A DNA stretch of 29,028 nt, taken from assembly GCA_023399815.1 (NCBI GenBank), contig JAEWOJ010000106.1:1-29028 (forward strand), given 5' to 3'. The translations under genes and the position numbers were made by a program. This DNA comes from Pseudomonadota bacterium (GTDB lineage: Bacteria; Pseudomonadota; Gammaproteobacteria; Xanthomonadales; Xanthomonadaceae). Shown one piece after another: positions 1 through 9,036 of this stretch (positions are counted from its first letter, which is position 1; each line of letters begins with the position of its first letter). The notes under the pieces are model-generated. The model saw only the letters and a program-made list of their open reading frames with translations. It was not told where the DNA came from and did not search any database.

Positions 1-132
1 TCCGAGCAGCGTGCCCACGCCCTCCTTGGCTGGCTCCACCACTACAACTGGCACCGACCACATGCCAGCCTCGGCTACAAACCGCCCATCTCCCGCATAC
101 CACTGAACAACGTGCTGGGTTTACACAGCTAG
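1..132 (+). mobile_element. IS481-family transposase, C-terminal end only
   Basis: An open frame enters from the window edge and ends at TAG 130-132. Its 43 residues contain WLHHYNWHRPHASLGYKPP, the C-terminal end of the DDE integrase core as found in IS481-family transposases. The last coding bases match an IS end: read on the minus strand from 127 they begin TGTGTAAACC, the TGT-type terminus of this family. The stop codon lies in CTAG just outside that end, and IS481 is known to prefer CTAG-type targets. The element is inserted in a gene cassette (see 121-336). Only the 3' end is visible, so its integrity cannot be judged. Confidence 0.8.
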
Positions 133-336
133 TGCTGCCCAAGCATGAGCGAATGGCCTGAAGGCCTGATTGGCAGCCTGGTGAGAAAAAATGCTTCCAC
201 ATAGGATGAACGACACAATGTAACCGACCAAGTCGGCGCTTGAGCCGGCTGGTGCGAAGGCGCCCTCAAAGAATCCGACCGCGAACTGGGTAGCAAACAA
301 CGCAAAGGCATATGTGGTGATTTTTCTCCAGTTCAC
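121..336 (-). pseudogene. Integron cassette 2 membrane protein, truncated by the IS
   Basis: The frame starts at GTG 336 behind an AGGGGA-type ribosome site and opens MNWRKITTYAFALFATQFAVG. It has two hydrophobic stretches (about residues 7-25 and 34-52), consistent with a small integral membrane protein. The final codons cross the IS boundary near 127 and the stop (TAA, 123-121) lies inside the IS terminus, so the native C terminus is missing. The start lies 24 bases inside the GTTAGGC cassette boundary (360-354), as expected for a cassette gene, and the gene runs in the standard direction away from intI. No function is recognised. The IS-fused product may still be made but is probably not the original protein. 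Confidence 0.7.
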
Positions 337-353
337 GGGCTCATTCCCCTGAT

Positions 354-413
354 GCCTAACGCCTGAATTAAGCCGACCCGCGAAGCGGGTTCGGCTTGGA
401 TGAATTGTTAGGC
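354..413 (-). other. attC recombination site (59-base-element type) of cassette 1
   Basis: The 60-base site is bounded by GTTAGGC (407-413) and GCCTAAC (354-360) on the plus strand. The inner part folds as AAGCCGA/TCGGCTT plus CCCGC/GCGGG, with one unpaired base in one arm and a TTCG loop, when read on the minus strand. Inverted core sites, an imperfect inner stem and an extrahelical base are the diagnostic features of integron attC sites. It lies directly after the stop codon of cassette 1 and before cassette 2. Confidence 0.93.
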
Positions 414-417
414 GGCA

Positions 418-696
418 TCAGACCGCGAAAATGCCAACTGCTGACAATGCAATTGCGCCGAATGCCAATAGTCCGCCAGAGACAATAAACACAGTAGATA
501 CCTTATCTGCGCGCAGCTTGCGATTGAGAATCCATCCTGCCGAGAAGCCAAGAAAAGATAGCCCAATAGGCCACTCTGCATAGGGATTGAGAGGAAGCGG
601 CCCAGGAATCTCAATCCGTGGCGCCAGGGCAGAAAGCACGCCAAGGGCTAGAGCAACGCAAGTTGCAAAACCAAACAGATCGCGAGTCTGTGTCAT
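418..696 (-). CDS. Integron cassette 1: small membrane protein of unknown function
   Basis: 92 residues, ATG at 696, six bases inside the cassette boundary GTTAGGC (708-702). Three hydrophobic segments are visible: about residues 8-25, 42-58 and 69-90. A Pro-rich loop (IEIPGPLPLNP) and a basic turn (NRKLRADK) separate them, so a three-pass inner-membrane protein is likely. The stop at 420-418 is followed within five bases by the attC site. It is the cassette next to attI, the position best expressed from an integron cassette promoter and usually the newest acquisition. I do not recognise the family. Its base composition is clearly less GC-rich than ilvD next door, which fits acquisition as a cassette. 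Confidence 0.8.
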   Translation of the reverse strand: MTQTRDLFGFATCVALALGVLSALAPRIEIPGPLPLNPYAEWPIGLSFLGFSAGWILNRKLRADKVSTVFIVSGGLLAFGAIALSAVGIFAV

Positions 697-701
697 ATGC
701 C

Positions 702-867
702 GCCTAACGCCTATTGGACCGCCAATCAGCGGCGTGGCACCGAGTATCGCCCAATCCTGCCTTTCATTGAAATCGGGGAAATCCTAACCAAGATCAATCG
801 GTTTCCTGCTATCACGGGTTGCTGCCATGCCCGACCTTGTCTGTGTTATCCGGTAAGGGCGCACACC
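702..867 (-). promoter_or_regulatory. attI region and intI/cassette divergent promoter space
   Basis: This stretch lies between the first cassette boundary (GTTAGGC on the minus strand, 708-702) and the intI start. By position it must contain attI, the intI promoter and probably the outward cassette promoter. The GTTAGGC core marks the recombined attI/attC junction. I see a ribosome site (TAAGGG, 854-859) for intI but no convincing -35/-10 pair and no LexA-type box. The exact attI limits cannot be read by eye. Confidence 0.6.
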
Positions 868-1992
868 ATGCATTACACCCCCGAGTCGTCCGGCGTAACG
901 GGCGCGAGGCATCTGACATTGCTGGAGGTGGTCCGCCAGCGGATCCGGGCCAGGCACTACAGCCGGCGCACCGAGCAGGCGTATGTGGGATGGATTCGGC
1001 GCTTCGTCCTTGCCAACGGAAGGCGCCACCCCCGCGAACTGGGACGGGTGGAGATCGAACTCTTCCTCACCCGGCTGGCCACGCGTGCGAACGTGTCGGC
1101 CAGTACCCAGAACCAGGCGTTGTCCGCGCTGTTGTTCCTCTATCGTGAGGTGCTTGGCATCCAGCTGCCATGGATGGACGAAGTGGTGCGTGCCAAGCGG
1201 CCGCGACGCCTCCCGGTGGTGCTGTCGATCGAAGAGGTCGGGCGTCTGATCGGGGCAATGCCGGAGGGGACCACCGAGCTGATGGCGCGGTTGCTCTACG
1301 GTACCGGGATGCGCTTGCTGGAATGCCTGCGGCTGCGGACCAAGGACGTGGACTTCGGCCGGGGCGAAATATGCGTGCGCGACGGCAAGGGCGGCAAGGA
1401 CAGGCGCGTGCCGTTGCCGGACAGCCTGCGCGGGCGCCTGGCCCGGCAATGCGAGCACGTACTGTCGCTGCACCGGCATGATCTTGGACAAGGCCTGGGG
1501 CGCGTCCATCTCCCGCATGCACTGGCGCGCAAGTACCCGCGCGCTGATGCCGAGCCGGGATGGCAATACCTGTTCCCGTCGTTGCGCACGTCCACCGATC
1601 CGCTTACCGGCCGGAGCGGCCGGCACCACGCCAGCGAGGAGGGCCTGCAACGGGCAGTCAAGGCCGCGCGCCGGCGCGCCGGCATCCTCAAGCCGGCCAC
1701 CTGTCATACGTTGCGCCATTGCTTCGCCACCCACCTGCTGGAGGCCGGGCACGACATCCGCACGGTGCAGGAGTTGCTCGGCCACAAGGACCTGGGCACC
1801 ACCCAGATCTATACCCATGTACTGGGACGTGGCGCGGGCGGGGTACGCAGTCCCGTGGATCGCTTGGCGTGCGCGCCCTTCGCGTCGCCACCAGGGCAGC
1901 GGCGGATCAGCCCTCCAGCAGCGCCTTGTCGCGCACCGCGCCCTTGTCGGCGCTGGTTGCCAGCAGCGCGTAGGCCTTCAATGCGGTGCTGA
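868..1992 (+). CDS. intI: Integron integrase (tyrosine recombinase), full length with a C-terminal extension
   Basis: IntI recombines attI and attC sites to insert and excise gene cassettes. Start ATG 868 is chosen for TAAGGG eight bases upstream and because homology begins there; the frame is open further upstream without homology. The 374-residue product has the N-terminal SAM-like domain (about 15-105) and a catalytic domain with R149 (GTGMRL), K174 (DGKGGKDR), H280 and R283 (HTLRH), H306 (LLGHKD) and Y315 (IYTHVL), a complete active site. The GRHHASEEGLQRAV segment (about 251-264) fits the IntI-specific patch. The usual end near VRSPVDRL (residue 333) is passed by 41 further Ala/Pro/Arg-rich residues that overlap the 3' end of ilvD on the other strand. 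It is divergent from the cassettes, the standard integron layout. Confidence 0.93.
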   Translation: MHYTPESSGVTGARHLTLLEVVRQRIRARHYSRRTEQAYVGWIRRFVLANGRRHPRELGRVEIELFLTRLATRANVSASTQNQALSALLFLYREVLGIQLPWMDEVVRAKRPRRLPVVLSIEEVGRLIGAMPEGTTELMARLLYGTGMRLLECLRLRTKDVDFGRGEICVRDGKGGKDRRVPLPDSLRGRLARQCEHVLSLHRHDLGQGLGRVHLPHALARKYPRADAEPGWQYLFPSLRTSTDPLTGRSGRHHASEEGLQRAVKAARRRAGILKPATCHTLRHCFATHLLEAGHDIRTVQELLGHKDLGTTQIYTHVLGRGAGGVRSPVDRLACAPFASPPGQRRISPPAAPCRAPRPCRRWLPAARRPSMRC

Positions 1993-3745
1993 CCTTGCGC
2001 GGACGCGGCTCGGCGGGTTTCCAGCCGCGCGCGGCCTGTTCTTCTCGACGCCATGCGAGCTCGGCGTCGTCCACCAGCAGGTGGATGCCGCGCTGCGGGA
2101 TGTCGATGCGGATGCGGTCGCCGTCGCGGACCAGGCCGATGGCGCCACCGGCGGCGGCTTCCGGCGAGCAGTGGCCGATGCTCAGGCCGGAGGTGCCGCC
2201 GGAGAAGCGGCCGTCGGTGAGCAGGGCGCAGGCCTTGCCCAGGCCTTTCGACTTCAGGTAGCTGGTGGGGTAGAGCATTTCCTGCATGCCGGGGCCGCCC
2301 TTCGGGCCTTCGTAGCGGATCACCACTACGTCGCCGGCCTGCACCTCGTTGCCGAGAATGCCCTTCACCGCCGCGTCCTGGCTTTCGTAGACGCGGGCGC
2401 TGCCCTCGAACACGTGGATGGATTCGTCCACGCCGGCGGTCTTCACCACACAGCCGTCGGCGGCGAGGTTGCCGTACAGCACGGCCAGCCCGCCTTCGCT
2501 GGAGAAGGCGTGGGCGACGTCGCGGATGCAGCCTTCGGCGCGGTCCATGTCCAGCGACGGCCAGCGCGTGGACTGGCTGAAGGCCACCTGGGTGGGAATG
2601 CCCGCCGGGCCGGCCTTGTAGAACTCATGCACGGCGGCGTCCTGCACTTGGGTGACGTCCCAGCGTGCGATGGCGTCGCCCAGGGTGCGGCTGTGCACGG
2701 TCGGCACATCGGTATGCAGCAGGCCGCCGCGTGCCAGCTCGCCGAGGATGGCCATGATGCCGCCTGCGCGGTGCACGTCCTCGATGTGGTACTTGGGCGT
2801 GTTCGGCGCGACCTTGCACAGCTGCGGCACGCGCCGCGACAGGCGGTCGATGTCGCGCAGGTCGAAGGCGACCTCCGCCTCCTGCGCGGCGGCGAGCAGG
2901 TGCAGGATAGTGTTGGTCGAGCCGCCCATGGCGATGTCCAGGGTCATTGCGTTCTCGAACGCCTCGAAGGTGGCGATGCCGCGCGGCAGGGCGCTGGGGT
3001 CCTCGCCGCCGTACCAGCGGTGGCACAGTTCGACGACCAGCCGCCCGGCGCGCTTGAACAGCGCCTCGCGGTCGCTGTGCGTGGCCACCACGGTGCCGTT
3101 GCCGGGCAGCGACAGGCCCAGCGCCTCGGTCAGGCAGTTCATCGAGTTGGCGGTGAACATGCCCGAGCACGAGCCGCAGGTGGGGCAGGCGCTGCGCTCG
3201 ATGGCGGCGACCTGCTCGTCGCTGACCGCCTCGTTGCCGGCGGCGACCATCGCGTCGATCAGATCGAGCTTGTGCTCGGCCAGCCGGGTCTTGCCCGCCT
3301 CCATCGGCCCACCGGAGACGAACACCACCGGGATGTTCAGGCGCAGCGCGGCCATCAGCATGCCGGGGGTGATCTTGTCGCAGTTGGAGATGCACACCAG
3401 CGCATCGGCGCAGTGCGCGTTGGCCATGTACTCCACCGAGTCGGCGATGATCTCGCGGCTGGGCAGCGAATACAGCATGCCGTCGTGGCCCATGGCGATG
3501 CCGTCGTCCACGGCGATGGTGTCGAATTCCTTGGCCACGCCGCCGGCGGCCTCGATCTCGCGCGCCACGAGCTGGCCGAGGTCCTTCAGGTGCACGTGCC
3601 CGGGCACGAACTGGGTGAAGGAATTGGCCACGGCGATGATCGGCTTGTGGAAATCGCCGTCGTTCATGCCGGTGGCGCGCCACAGGGCGCGGGCGCCGGC
3701 CATGTTGCGGCCGGCGGTGGAGGTCTTGGAACGGTATGCGGGCAT
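1907..3745 (-). CDS. ilvD: Dihydroxy-acid dehydratase
   Basis: IlvD dehydrates 2,3-dihydroxy-isovalerate and 2,3-dihydroxy-3-methylvalerate to the 2-keto acids in valine, leucine and isoleucine synthesis, using an iron-sulfur cluster. The 612 residues match the usual length. Visible motifs: DDGIAMGHDGM (81-91), cluster cysteine C122 in NCDKITPGM, C190 and C193 in CPTCGSCSGMFTANSMNCL, and the C-terminal LTDGRFSGGTSGLSIGH region. The gene is complete and ends tail to tail with intI, whose last 86 bases overlap it in antisense. A small hairpin, GGTTGC(TGTT)GCAACC at 3796-3811, lies upstream of the start; I cannot assign it a role. Confidence 0.97.
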   Translation of the reverse strand: MPAYRSKTSTAGRNMAGARALWRATGMNDGDFHKPIIAVANSFTQFVPGHVHLKDLGQLVAREIEAAGGVAKEFDTIAVDDGIAMGHDGMLYSLPSREIIADSVEYMANAHCADALVCISNCDKITPGMLMAALRLNIPVVFVSGGPMEAGKTRLAEHKLDLIDAMVAAGNEAVSDEQVAAIERSACPTCGSCSGMFTANSMNCLTEALGLSLPGNGTVVATHSDREALFKRAGRLVVELCHRWYGGEDPSALPRGIATFEAFENAMTLDIAMGGSTNTILHLLAAAQEAEVAFDLRDIDRLSRRVPQLCKVAPNTPKYHIEDVHRAGGIMAILGELARGGLLHTDVPTVHSRTLGDAIARWDVTQVQDAAVHEFYKAGPAGIPTQVAFSQSTRWPSLDMDRAEGCIRDVAHAFSSEGGLAVLYGNLAADGCVVKTAGVDESIHVFEGSARVYESQDAAVKGILGNEVQAGDVVVIRYEGPKGGPGMQEMLYPTSYLKSKGLGKACALLTDGRFSGGTSGLSIGHCSPEAAAGGAIGLVRDGDRIRIDIPQRGIHLLVDDAELAWRREEQAARGWKPAEPRPRKVSTALKAYALLATSADKGAVRDKALLEG

Positions 3746-3830
3746 GGGGCTGGCGGTACAGACGGTGCAGTAGGGCGATTCTGCATGAAGAACCCGGTTG
3801 CTGTTGCAACCGTTGCATTGCGCAAAGCCC

Positions 3831-3896
3831 GTAGGAGCGACGTGAGTCGCGATGGCTTTCCCGGTGACGCCCGGTCGCGACTCACGTCGCTCCTAC
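3831..3896. repeat. GTAG-headed palindromic (REP-type) repeat
   Basis: A 22-base perfect inverted repeat: the left arm 3831-3852 begins GTAGGAGCGACGTGAGTCGC and the right arm 3875-3896 ends in its complement, with a 22-base spacer. The GTAG head and intergenic position are typical of REP elements of Xanthomonadaceae and relatives, which are mobilised by RAYT (TnpA-REP) proteins. A partial copy of the same head lies at 29010-29028. Confidence 0.85.
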
Positions 3897-3976
3897 AGGG
3901 TTTTCCCGTGCATGCAGGTGCCTGCGGCGGCCGGATCAGGCATCATCCGGCCACGACTTTCATGGGGTTATCGACG

Positions 3977-4549
3977 ATGAAGCGATCCAGGACGACCGCG
4001 CTGCTGCTGATGAGCACCGCGCCGCTGCTGTTCACCGCCTGCCAGCAGGAGCAGGCCGTGCAGGTGCAGGAAGGGCTGTACACCTCGGTGGAGGCCTGCA
4101 GCGAAGCCACCGGTGATCCGTCCAGCTGCCGCCAGGCGTTCGCCGCCGCGCAGCAGCAGGCCGCCGACGCCGCGCCGCAGTACGCCAGCCGCGAGGAGTG
4201 CGCCAAGGAATACCCGGCCGAACAGTGCGTGCAGCAGCACACCAGCGCCGGGCATTCGTTCGCCGGCCCGATGATGATGGGCTTCTTCATGTCGCAGATG
4301 CTCAACAGCGGTCGTGCCGGTGCGGTGGCCGCGCCGCCGGCGGCGCAGCCGGCGTTCAAGGACAACGCCAACACCTGGGCCAAGCCGGCGGCCGCGCCGG
4401 GCGGCAGTGGTGGCCTGAACACCGCCAGCCGCATCGGCGCCGGCAAGGCCGGGCTGGCACCGGTGGCGAGTGAGCCGAACCGTGCCGTCACCGCCAGCCG
4501 TGGCGGCTTCGGTTCGCGCAGCGGCGGCCGCACCACCGTCGGCGGTTGA
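3977..4549 (+). CDS. DUF1190 family lipoprotein (YgiB-like)
   Basis: 190 residues. The N terminus has a basic start, a hydrophobic run and a lipobox (LLFTAC, Cys about 19), so it is probably a lipoprotein at the cell envelope. The body contains the DUF1190 features: a Cys-rich part (SVEACSEATGDPSSCRQAF, then SREECAKEYPAEQCVQ) and the GPMMMGFFMSQML segment, followed by an Ala/Pro/Gly-rich tail ending in a GGFGSRSGGRTT-type sequence. It precedes the YgiC-type gene by four bases, the same pairing as ygiB-ygiC of Escherichia coli. Molecular function is unknown. ATG 3977 is preferred over in-frame ATG 3962 because it gives a normal signal sequence. Confidence 0.87.
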   Translation: MKRSRTTALLLMSTAPLLFTACQQEQAVQVQEGLYTSVEACSEATGDPSSCRQAFAAAQQQAADAAPQYASREECAKEYPAEQCVQQHTSAGHSFAGPMMMGFFMSQMLNSGRAGAVAAPPAAQPAFKDNANTWAKPAAAPGGSGGLNTASRIGAGKAGLAPVASEPNRAVTASRGGFGSRSGGRTTVGG

Positions 4550-4553
4550 TGCG

Positions 4554-5741
4554 GTGAAACGGATTGCCATCGCCGAGCGCTCCAACTGGCGTGCTCGCGC
4601 CGCCGACTGCGGCTTCCGCTTCCACACCATCGACGGCGCGCCGTACTGGGACGAAACCGCGTACTACGCCTTCACCCTGCGCCAGATCGAGAACGACCTG
4701 GAGGACCCCAGCGCCGAGCTGCACGCGATGGCGCTGGACCTGGTCGGCGAGGTGGTGGCCAGCGAGGAATTGATGGAGCGGCTGGCGATCCCGGCACCGT
4801 TCCGCGACTGGATCGCCGAGAGCTGGCGGCGCCGCGACCCGCATCTCTATGGCCGGCTGGATTTTGCCTACGACGGCAACGGCCCGGCCAGGCTGTACGA
4901 GCTGAACTACGACACGCCGACCTCGCTGTACGAAGCGTCGTTCTTCCAATGGCAATGGCTGGAGGACCAGCGCAACCGCGGCGCGCTGCCGCAGCAGGCC
5001 GACCAGTTCAATTCCATCCACGAGGCGCTGGTCGAGCGGTTCGCCGAACTGGCGGTGCAGCTGCCGCCGCCGCTGTATTTCGGCGCGGTGCGCGATTCGG
5101 AGGAAGACCAGGGCACGGTCGCCTACCTGCGCGACTGCGCGGCACAGGCGGGACTGCATGGCGCGGCGATCGCCATCGAGGACATCGGCCTGTCGGAAGA
5201 CGGCCGCTTCACCGATCTGGACGACACCGTGATCGGCAGCCTGTTCAAGCTGTATCCGCTGGAAGATCTGATGCGCGAGGAATTCGGCGCGGCCCTGCCC
5301 GGCTCGGGCGTGCAGCTGCTGGAGCCGGCGTGGAAGGCGGTATTGAGCAACAAGGGCATCCAGCCGCTGCTGTGGCAGCGCCATCGCGGCCATCCCAACC
5401 TGCTGGAAGCGCATTTCGACGATGGCAGCGCCCTGCCGGCGGGTTGGGTGCGCAAGCCGCTGCATTCGCGCGAGGGCGCCAACGTCGCCATGCACATGAG
5501 CGACGGTCGCTGGCAGGAGAGCGAAGGGCCGTATGCGGGGCCGTGCATCGTGCAGGCGTTCCATCCGCTGCCGGCGTTCGAGGGTAATTACCCGTTGGTC
5601 GGCAGTTGGGTCGTGGGCGACCGCGCCTGCGGCATCGGCGTGCGCGAGGACGACAGCCGCATCACCCGCGACAGCGCCCGCTTCCTGCCGCACGCGATCA
5701 TCGATGATGCGCCGCAGGGCAGTACGCGCATCTACGTCTGA
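4554..5741 (+). CDS. Glutathionylspermidine synthase-family ATP-grasp protein (YgiC-like)
   Basis: 395 residues. GTG 4554 gives MKRIAIAERSNWRARAADCG, which aligns with the start of YgiC; the frame is open further upstream only across the preceding gene. The family has the C-terminal synthetase (ATP-grasp) domain of glutathionylspermidine synthase without the N-terminal amidase domain. Recognisable parts are PYWDETAYYAFTL near residue 30, RLDFAYDGNGPARLYELNYDTPTSLYE near 100-125, and LSNKGIQPLLWQRHRGHPNLLEA near 265-285. The actual substrate of YgiC-type proteins is not firmly known, so no reaction is assigned. It is probably co-transcribed with the DUF1190 lipoprotein. Confidence 0.9.
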   Translation: MKRIAIAERSNWRARAADCGFRFHTIDGAPYWDETAYYAFTLRQIENDLEDPSAELHAMALDLVGEVVASEELMERLAIPAPFRDWIAESWRRRDPHLYGRLDFAYDGNGPARLYELNYDTPTSLYEASFFQWQWLEDQRNRGALPQQADQFNSIHEALVERFAELAVQLPPPLYFGAVRDSEEDQGTVAYLRDCAAQAGLHGAAIAIEDIGLSEDGRFTDLDDTVIGSLFKLYPLEDLMREEFGAALPGSGVQLLEPAWKAVLSNKGIQPLLWQRHRGHPNLLEAHFDDGSALPAGWVRKPLHSREGANVAMHMSDGRWQESEGPYAGPCIVQAFHPLPAFEGNYPLVGSWVVGDRACGIGVREDDSRITRDSARFLPHAIIDDAPQGSTRIYV

Positions 5742-5756
5742 TGGCGGTGGCCTTTT

Positions 5757-5888
5757 TACCCCCTTCTCCCTCCGGGAGAAGGTGCCCCAAAGGGGCGGAT
5801 GAGGGTGCGGGCGAAGCCTCGTGCAGCCGAATATCGTGAGGCTTCGCCCTTACCCTCACCCCAACCCCTCTCCCGGGGGGAGAGGGGC
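5757..5888. repeat. Dispersed palindromic repeat and probable bidirectional terminator
   Basis: It lies between the convergent ends of the YgiC-like and DUF58 genes. It contains hairpin CCTTCTCCC(TCC)GGGAGAAGG at the left, a central stem TGAGGGT/ACCCTCA (5800-5806 with 5852-5858) plus GGGCGAAGCCTC/GAGGCTTCGCCC (5809-5820 with 5838-5849), and a second CCTCTCCC/GGGAGAGG hairpin at the right. This is a common type of intergenic repeat in high-GC Proteobacteria. Convergent placement suggests it ends transcription from both sides. Confidence 0.7.
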
Positions 5889-7187
5889 TTACAGCAACCC
5901 GTCGCGCTTGACTGCCAGATAGCGCTCGACCAGTGCAGCGGGCAGTTCCTCGGCGGTGACGTCGAGCACCATCACCCGATGGCTGCGCAGCGCCTCATGG
6001 GCGTTGGCGCGCTGTTGCAGGTAGCGGGCGATGGCGCCGGCCTGCACCGCATCGGGCAGGGTATCGGCGTCGCGGGCGAGGGCATCGTCCAGTTCGCGTT
6101 CGCGCAGGCTGGCCACGCACACCAGGTGCCGCTTCTGCAGCAGGCGCACGGCAGCGAGCAGATCCTCGATGTCCTCGTCGCGCACATTGGTCACCAGCAT
6201 CACCAGGCAGCGCCGCGACTGCCGCAACGACAGTTCGGTAGCGGCGGCGAGGTAGTCGGTGGCCACCGGTTGCGGCTGCAGGTCGTAGCTGGCACGCAGC
6301 AGCGTGTCGATCGCGCCCAGGCCGCGCTGTGGCGCCACCCAGCGGGTTTCGCCGCCGCTGGCGAACAGGCCCACGCCGTCGCCCTGGCGCAGCGCCAGGT
6401 AGGACACCACCAGCGAGGCGTTGAGCACATGGTCGAAGTGCGACAGCCCGCCTTCGTCGGCCAGCATCCGTCGGCCGGTGTCGATCATCATGACCAGCTG
6501 CTGGTTCTTCTCGTCCTGGTACTCGCGCGAGATCAGCTTGCGCGCGCGCGAGGTGGCCTTCCAGTCGATCTGGCGCAGGCTGTCGCCGACGCGATACTCG
6601 CGCATCTGGTGGAAGTCGGTGCCTTCGCCACGGCGCCGCTTCAGGTGCGCCCCGACCAAGCGCGAGGCCATTTCCGCGCTGAGCAGGGCCAGTCGCGTCA
6701 GTGGCACGAAGTTCGGATAGACCCGTACCTTCTGCATCGGACCGGCGATGCGCGACTGCCGCCACAGCCGCAGTGGGGAGTGCAGGCGCAGCTGCACGCC
6801 ATCGAAGACGAAAGCGCCGCGGCCGCCGGGCGTGAAGTGGTAGCTGAAGCGCGATTCGCTGGCACGCGACAGGCGCAGCGTGCGCGGCAGCCCGCGCGTA
6901 CTCCAGCCGCCGGGCACGAGGTCGAACACGTCCACGCGCTGCCGGCCGAAGCTGTCCAGCTGGAGCCAGGTTTCGCGCTCGACGCCCAGCGCCAGGGTTT
7001 CGGGCAGTTCGCGCCGTACCGTGGGGGTGGGGCGGCGCCACAGCCACAACGCGTCGACCAGGGCGGGCAGGGCGATCGCGCAGGCGCTTGCCGTCCAGAT
7101 TCCGATGGGCAGCAGGTGCAGGGCGACGGGGATGCCGAGCAGGCCCCATGCGGCCAGCAGCGCTATCAGTAGCGGGGTGGGCCTCAT
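5889..7187 (-). CDS. DUF58 domain protein of the MoxR-associated cluster
   Basis: 432 residues with two hydrophobic segments at the N terminus (about 6-25 and 28-46), then a periplasm-type beta region. The DUF58 signature GEGTDFHQMREYRVGDSLRQIDWKATSRARKLISREY lies near residues 195-230, quoted here as two parts: GEGTDFHQMREYRVGDS and LRQIDWKATSR. It leads into a von Willebrand A-like domain with MMIDTGRRM in place of a DxSxS motif. DUF58 proteins are encoded with MoxR ATPases and are thought to act with them in envelope or protein-complex maturation; the exact role is unproven. It is last in the operon but, unlike the other members, lies 829 bases from its upstream neighbour because of the repeat block at 7246-7943. 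Confidence 0.9.
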   Translation of the reverse strand: MRPTPLLIALLAAWGLLGIPVALHLLPIGIWTASACAIALPALVDALWLWRRPTPTVRRELPETLALGVERETWLQLDSFGRQRVDVFDLVPGGWSTRGLPRTLRLSRASESRFSYHFTPGGRGAFVFDGVQLRLHSPLRLWRQSRIAGPMQKVRVYPNFVPLTRLALLSAEMASRLVGAHLKRRRGEGTDFHQMREYRVGDSLRQIDWKATSRARKLISREYQDEKNQQLVMMIDTGRRMLADEGGLSHFDHVLNASLVVSYLALRQGDGVGLFASGGETRWVAPQRGLGAIDTLLRASYDLQPQPVATDYLAAATELSLRQSRRCLVMLVTNVRDEDIEDLLAAVRLLQKRHLVCVASLRERELDDALARDADTLPDAVQAGAIARYLQQRANAHEALRSHRVMVLDVTAEELPAALVERYLAVKRDGLL

Positions 7188-7245
7188 GCCGTGGCCCTCA
7201 TGGCGGGTTCGTTTCTTGCAGGCAGATGCGAAAGCACGAAGATTT

Positions 7246-7291
7246 TTGCGGTTGCGGTTGCGGTTGCGGTTGCGGTTGCGGTTGCGGTTGC
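7246..7291 (+). repeat. Hexanucleotide tandem repeat, TTGCGG x 7
   Basis: Seven exact TTGCGG units plus a partial TTGC. The right module carries six units differing by one base per unit (TTGCCG on the minus strand, 7908-7943). The unit length of six keeps reading frames open, which explains spurious open frames here. Copy-number change by slippage is plausible. Confidence 0.95.
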
Positions 7292-7537
7292 CTGCTTTTG
7301 AACTACCAATCCCCTTCCGCAGCGACGGAGCCGGCGGGAAAAACCCGAAGGGCGACGCGCAAGGACGCGCGTCGTTTTTCTACGCGACATGGATGTCGCG
7401 TAGAAAAATCCCGCTGGCGGAGTGACCCCGCGGCACGCAGTGCCGTGGGCGCGTAGGCAGGGGCGTGCTTTCTCTTGGTTACTTCTCTTTGCACGAGCAA
7501 AGAGAAGTAACTCGCGCCCCGAAGGGGAGCGAAAGCT
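7246..7537 (+). repeat. Structured repeat module, left copy
   Basis: Contents in order: seven TTGCGG hexamers (7246-7287, then partial); identical block 7311-7332; H1 = CGACGCGC(aaggac)GCGCGTCG at 7353-7374; H2, a 15-base stem from TTTTTCTACGCGACA at 7375-7389 paired with 7394-7408, loop TGGA; identical block 7448-7473; H3, a 15-base stem from GTTACTTCTCTTTGC at 7478-7492 paired with 7497-7511, loop ACGA; a CCCC(GAA)GGGG hairpin; GCGAAAGCT at 7529-7537. The U-rich side of H2 could make terminators on either strand. Confidence 0.8.
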
Positions 7538-7644
7538 TTTGATTCTGCTTCCGCATTTGCGTCTTCCAGGGAGTCCACAAGCGGAATAAGAGCCAAAGCG
7601 CCAAAGACTCCAAGCAACGACCAAGGCGTAAATCATTAAAGCAG

Positions 7645-7943
<299 letters not shown>

Positions 7944-8016
7944 CCCCTCCCCGACCCTCCCCTTCGCACTGCGTGCGAAAGGGAGGGGGAATACGCGGCG
8001 TGGTTGCCGGTGCGGC

Positions 8017-9032
<1,016 letters not shown>

Positions 9033-9036
<4 letters not shown>

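Noticed and set aside
697..867. Upstream in-frame start for intI at 697
   Set aside because: The extra 57 residues have no integrase similarity and cover the attI region; ATG 868 has a ribosome site.
1478..3976. Plus-strand open frame of over 800 codons through intI and antisense to ilvD, before the DUF1190 start
   Set aside because: It is the mirror of the intact ilvD gene in high-GC DNA, with Ala/Gly/His/Gln-rich sequence and no domain; only its last part (3977-4549) is a real gene.
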